Under the pieces are notes generated by a model. The model saw only the letters and a list, made by a program, of their open reading frames with translations, was not told the DNA's origin and made no database searches. Of a DNA stretch of 6,806 nt, positions 6,358 to 6,806 are shown one piece after another. The DNA lies in contig JAGRJA010000274.1 in assembly GCA_020443005.1 (NCBI GenBank), forward strand, positions 1-6,806, read 5' to 3'. Each line of letters begins with the position of its first letter. The stretch's first letter is position 1. Position numbers and translations under genes: made by a program. The stretch comes from Pseudomonadales bacterium (GTDB lineage Bacteria > Pseudomonadota > Gammaproteobacteria > Pseudomonadales > UBA7239).

Positions 6358-6806
6358 ATGTCCGTAATCCCCCGTAAAACCGTTTTTAGCGCCCATGGTT
6401 TAACCAAGGTTTACACCATGGGTGCAGTAAAGGTGCATGCGCTTCGGGGTATTGATCTTGATTTGTATGAAGGCGAGCTGGTGGTTTTCCTCGGCGCATC
6501 CGGTTCGGGCAAGTCGACGCTGTTGAATATCCTGGGCGGGCTTGATACGGCCAGCGCCGGAGAAGTGTTGTATTGCGGCGACAGCCTGACACAGGCTTCC
6601 GAAAAACAACTCACCCAATTTCGACGCAATCATGTGGGTTTTGTGTTCCAGTTCTACAACCTGATTCCCAGCCTGACTGCAGAAGAAAATATTGCCGTGG
6701 TCACAGAGTTGGTGGAAAACCCGCTGTCGGCGCAGGATGCCCTGAAACTGGTGGGGCTTGAGAAACGGGGGCAACATTTCCCGGCTCAACTTTCGGGTGG
6801 TGAGCA
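6358..6806 (+). CDS. ABC transporter ATP-binding protein (LolD/MacB-like), 3' end outside the window
   Basis: Nucleotide-binding subunit that hydrolyses ATP at the inner membrane to drive a partner permease, in this subfamily usually of the FtsX/MacB type acting on lipoproteins, lipids or peptides at the envelope. The frame starts at ATG 6358 and stays open to the right edge; 149 codons are present of about 230-250 expected. Visible parts are the N-terminal LTKVYTMGAVKVHALRGIDL (residues 15-34) characteristic of this subfamily, the Walker A GASGSGKST (45-53), the Q-loop region FVFQFYNLIPSLTAEENI (97-114) and the start of the signature motif LSGGE (145-149). No strong ribosome site precedes 6358. 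The internal ATG at 6418 has AAGG upstream, but starting there would remove the conserved LTKVYTM segment. It is divergent from the nitrogen operon; no functional link is evident. Confidence 0.93.
   Translation, partial: MSVIPRKTVFSAHGLTKVYTMGAVKVHALRGIDLDLYEGELVVFLGASGSGKSTLLNILGGLDTASAGEVLYCGDSLTQASEKQLTQFRRNHVGFVFQFYNLIPSLTAEENIAVVTELVENPLSAQDALKLVGLEKRGQHFPAQLSGGE

Overview
The window reads as chromosomal DNA of a proteobacterium, most likely a gammaproteobacterium. I infer this from the roughly 50% GC composition, the protein families and the sigma-54/NtrC-style regulatory layout; no rRNA or other taxonomic marker is present. It holds five protein-coding genes, two of them cut by the window edges. 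No tRNA, rRNA, insertion sequence or CRISPR array was seen.

Left part, plus strand (1-3859): the C-terminal half of a biotin-dependent urea carboxylase (carboxyltransferase and biotin carrier portions), overlapping by one base a complete allophanate hydrolase. Together they form the urea amidolyase route: an ATP-dependent carboxylation makes allophanate, which is hydrolysed to ammonia and CO2. Bacterial members of this carboxylase group often act on guanidine instead of urea. One residue, an Asp in the carboxyltransferase domain, hints that this may be the case here. The genes that would settle it lie off the left edge.

Middle part, minus strand (6097-3906): a creatininase-family metal-dependent amidohydrolase followed 59 bp later by a type III (GlnT/GMAS-like) glutamine synthetase, probably one operon. 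It is convergent with the allophanate hydrolase gene, with only 46 bp between the stop codons. Upstream of the amidohydrolase is a good sigma-54 promoter candidate (GG-N10-GC spacing intact). About 126 bp upstream of its predicted start point is an 8+8 bp inverted repeat resembling an NtrC enhancer. This suggests induction under nitrogen limitation.

Right part, plus strand (6358 to the end): the N-terminal third or more of a LolD/MacB-type ABC transporter ATPase, transcribed divergently from the nitrogen operon and apparently unrelated to it.

Taken together, the left and middle parts look like a nitrogen-scavenging locus. One arm releases ammonia from urea or a guanidine-derived compound. 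The other couples an amidohydrolase of unknown substrate to a glutamine synthetase-like ligase that may capture ammonia or an amine.
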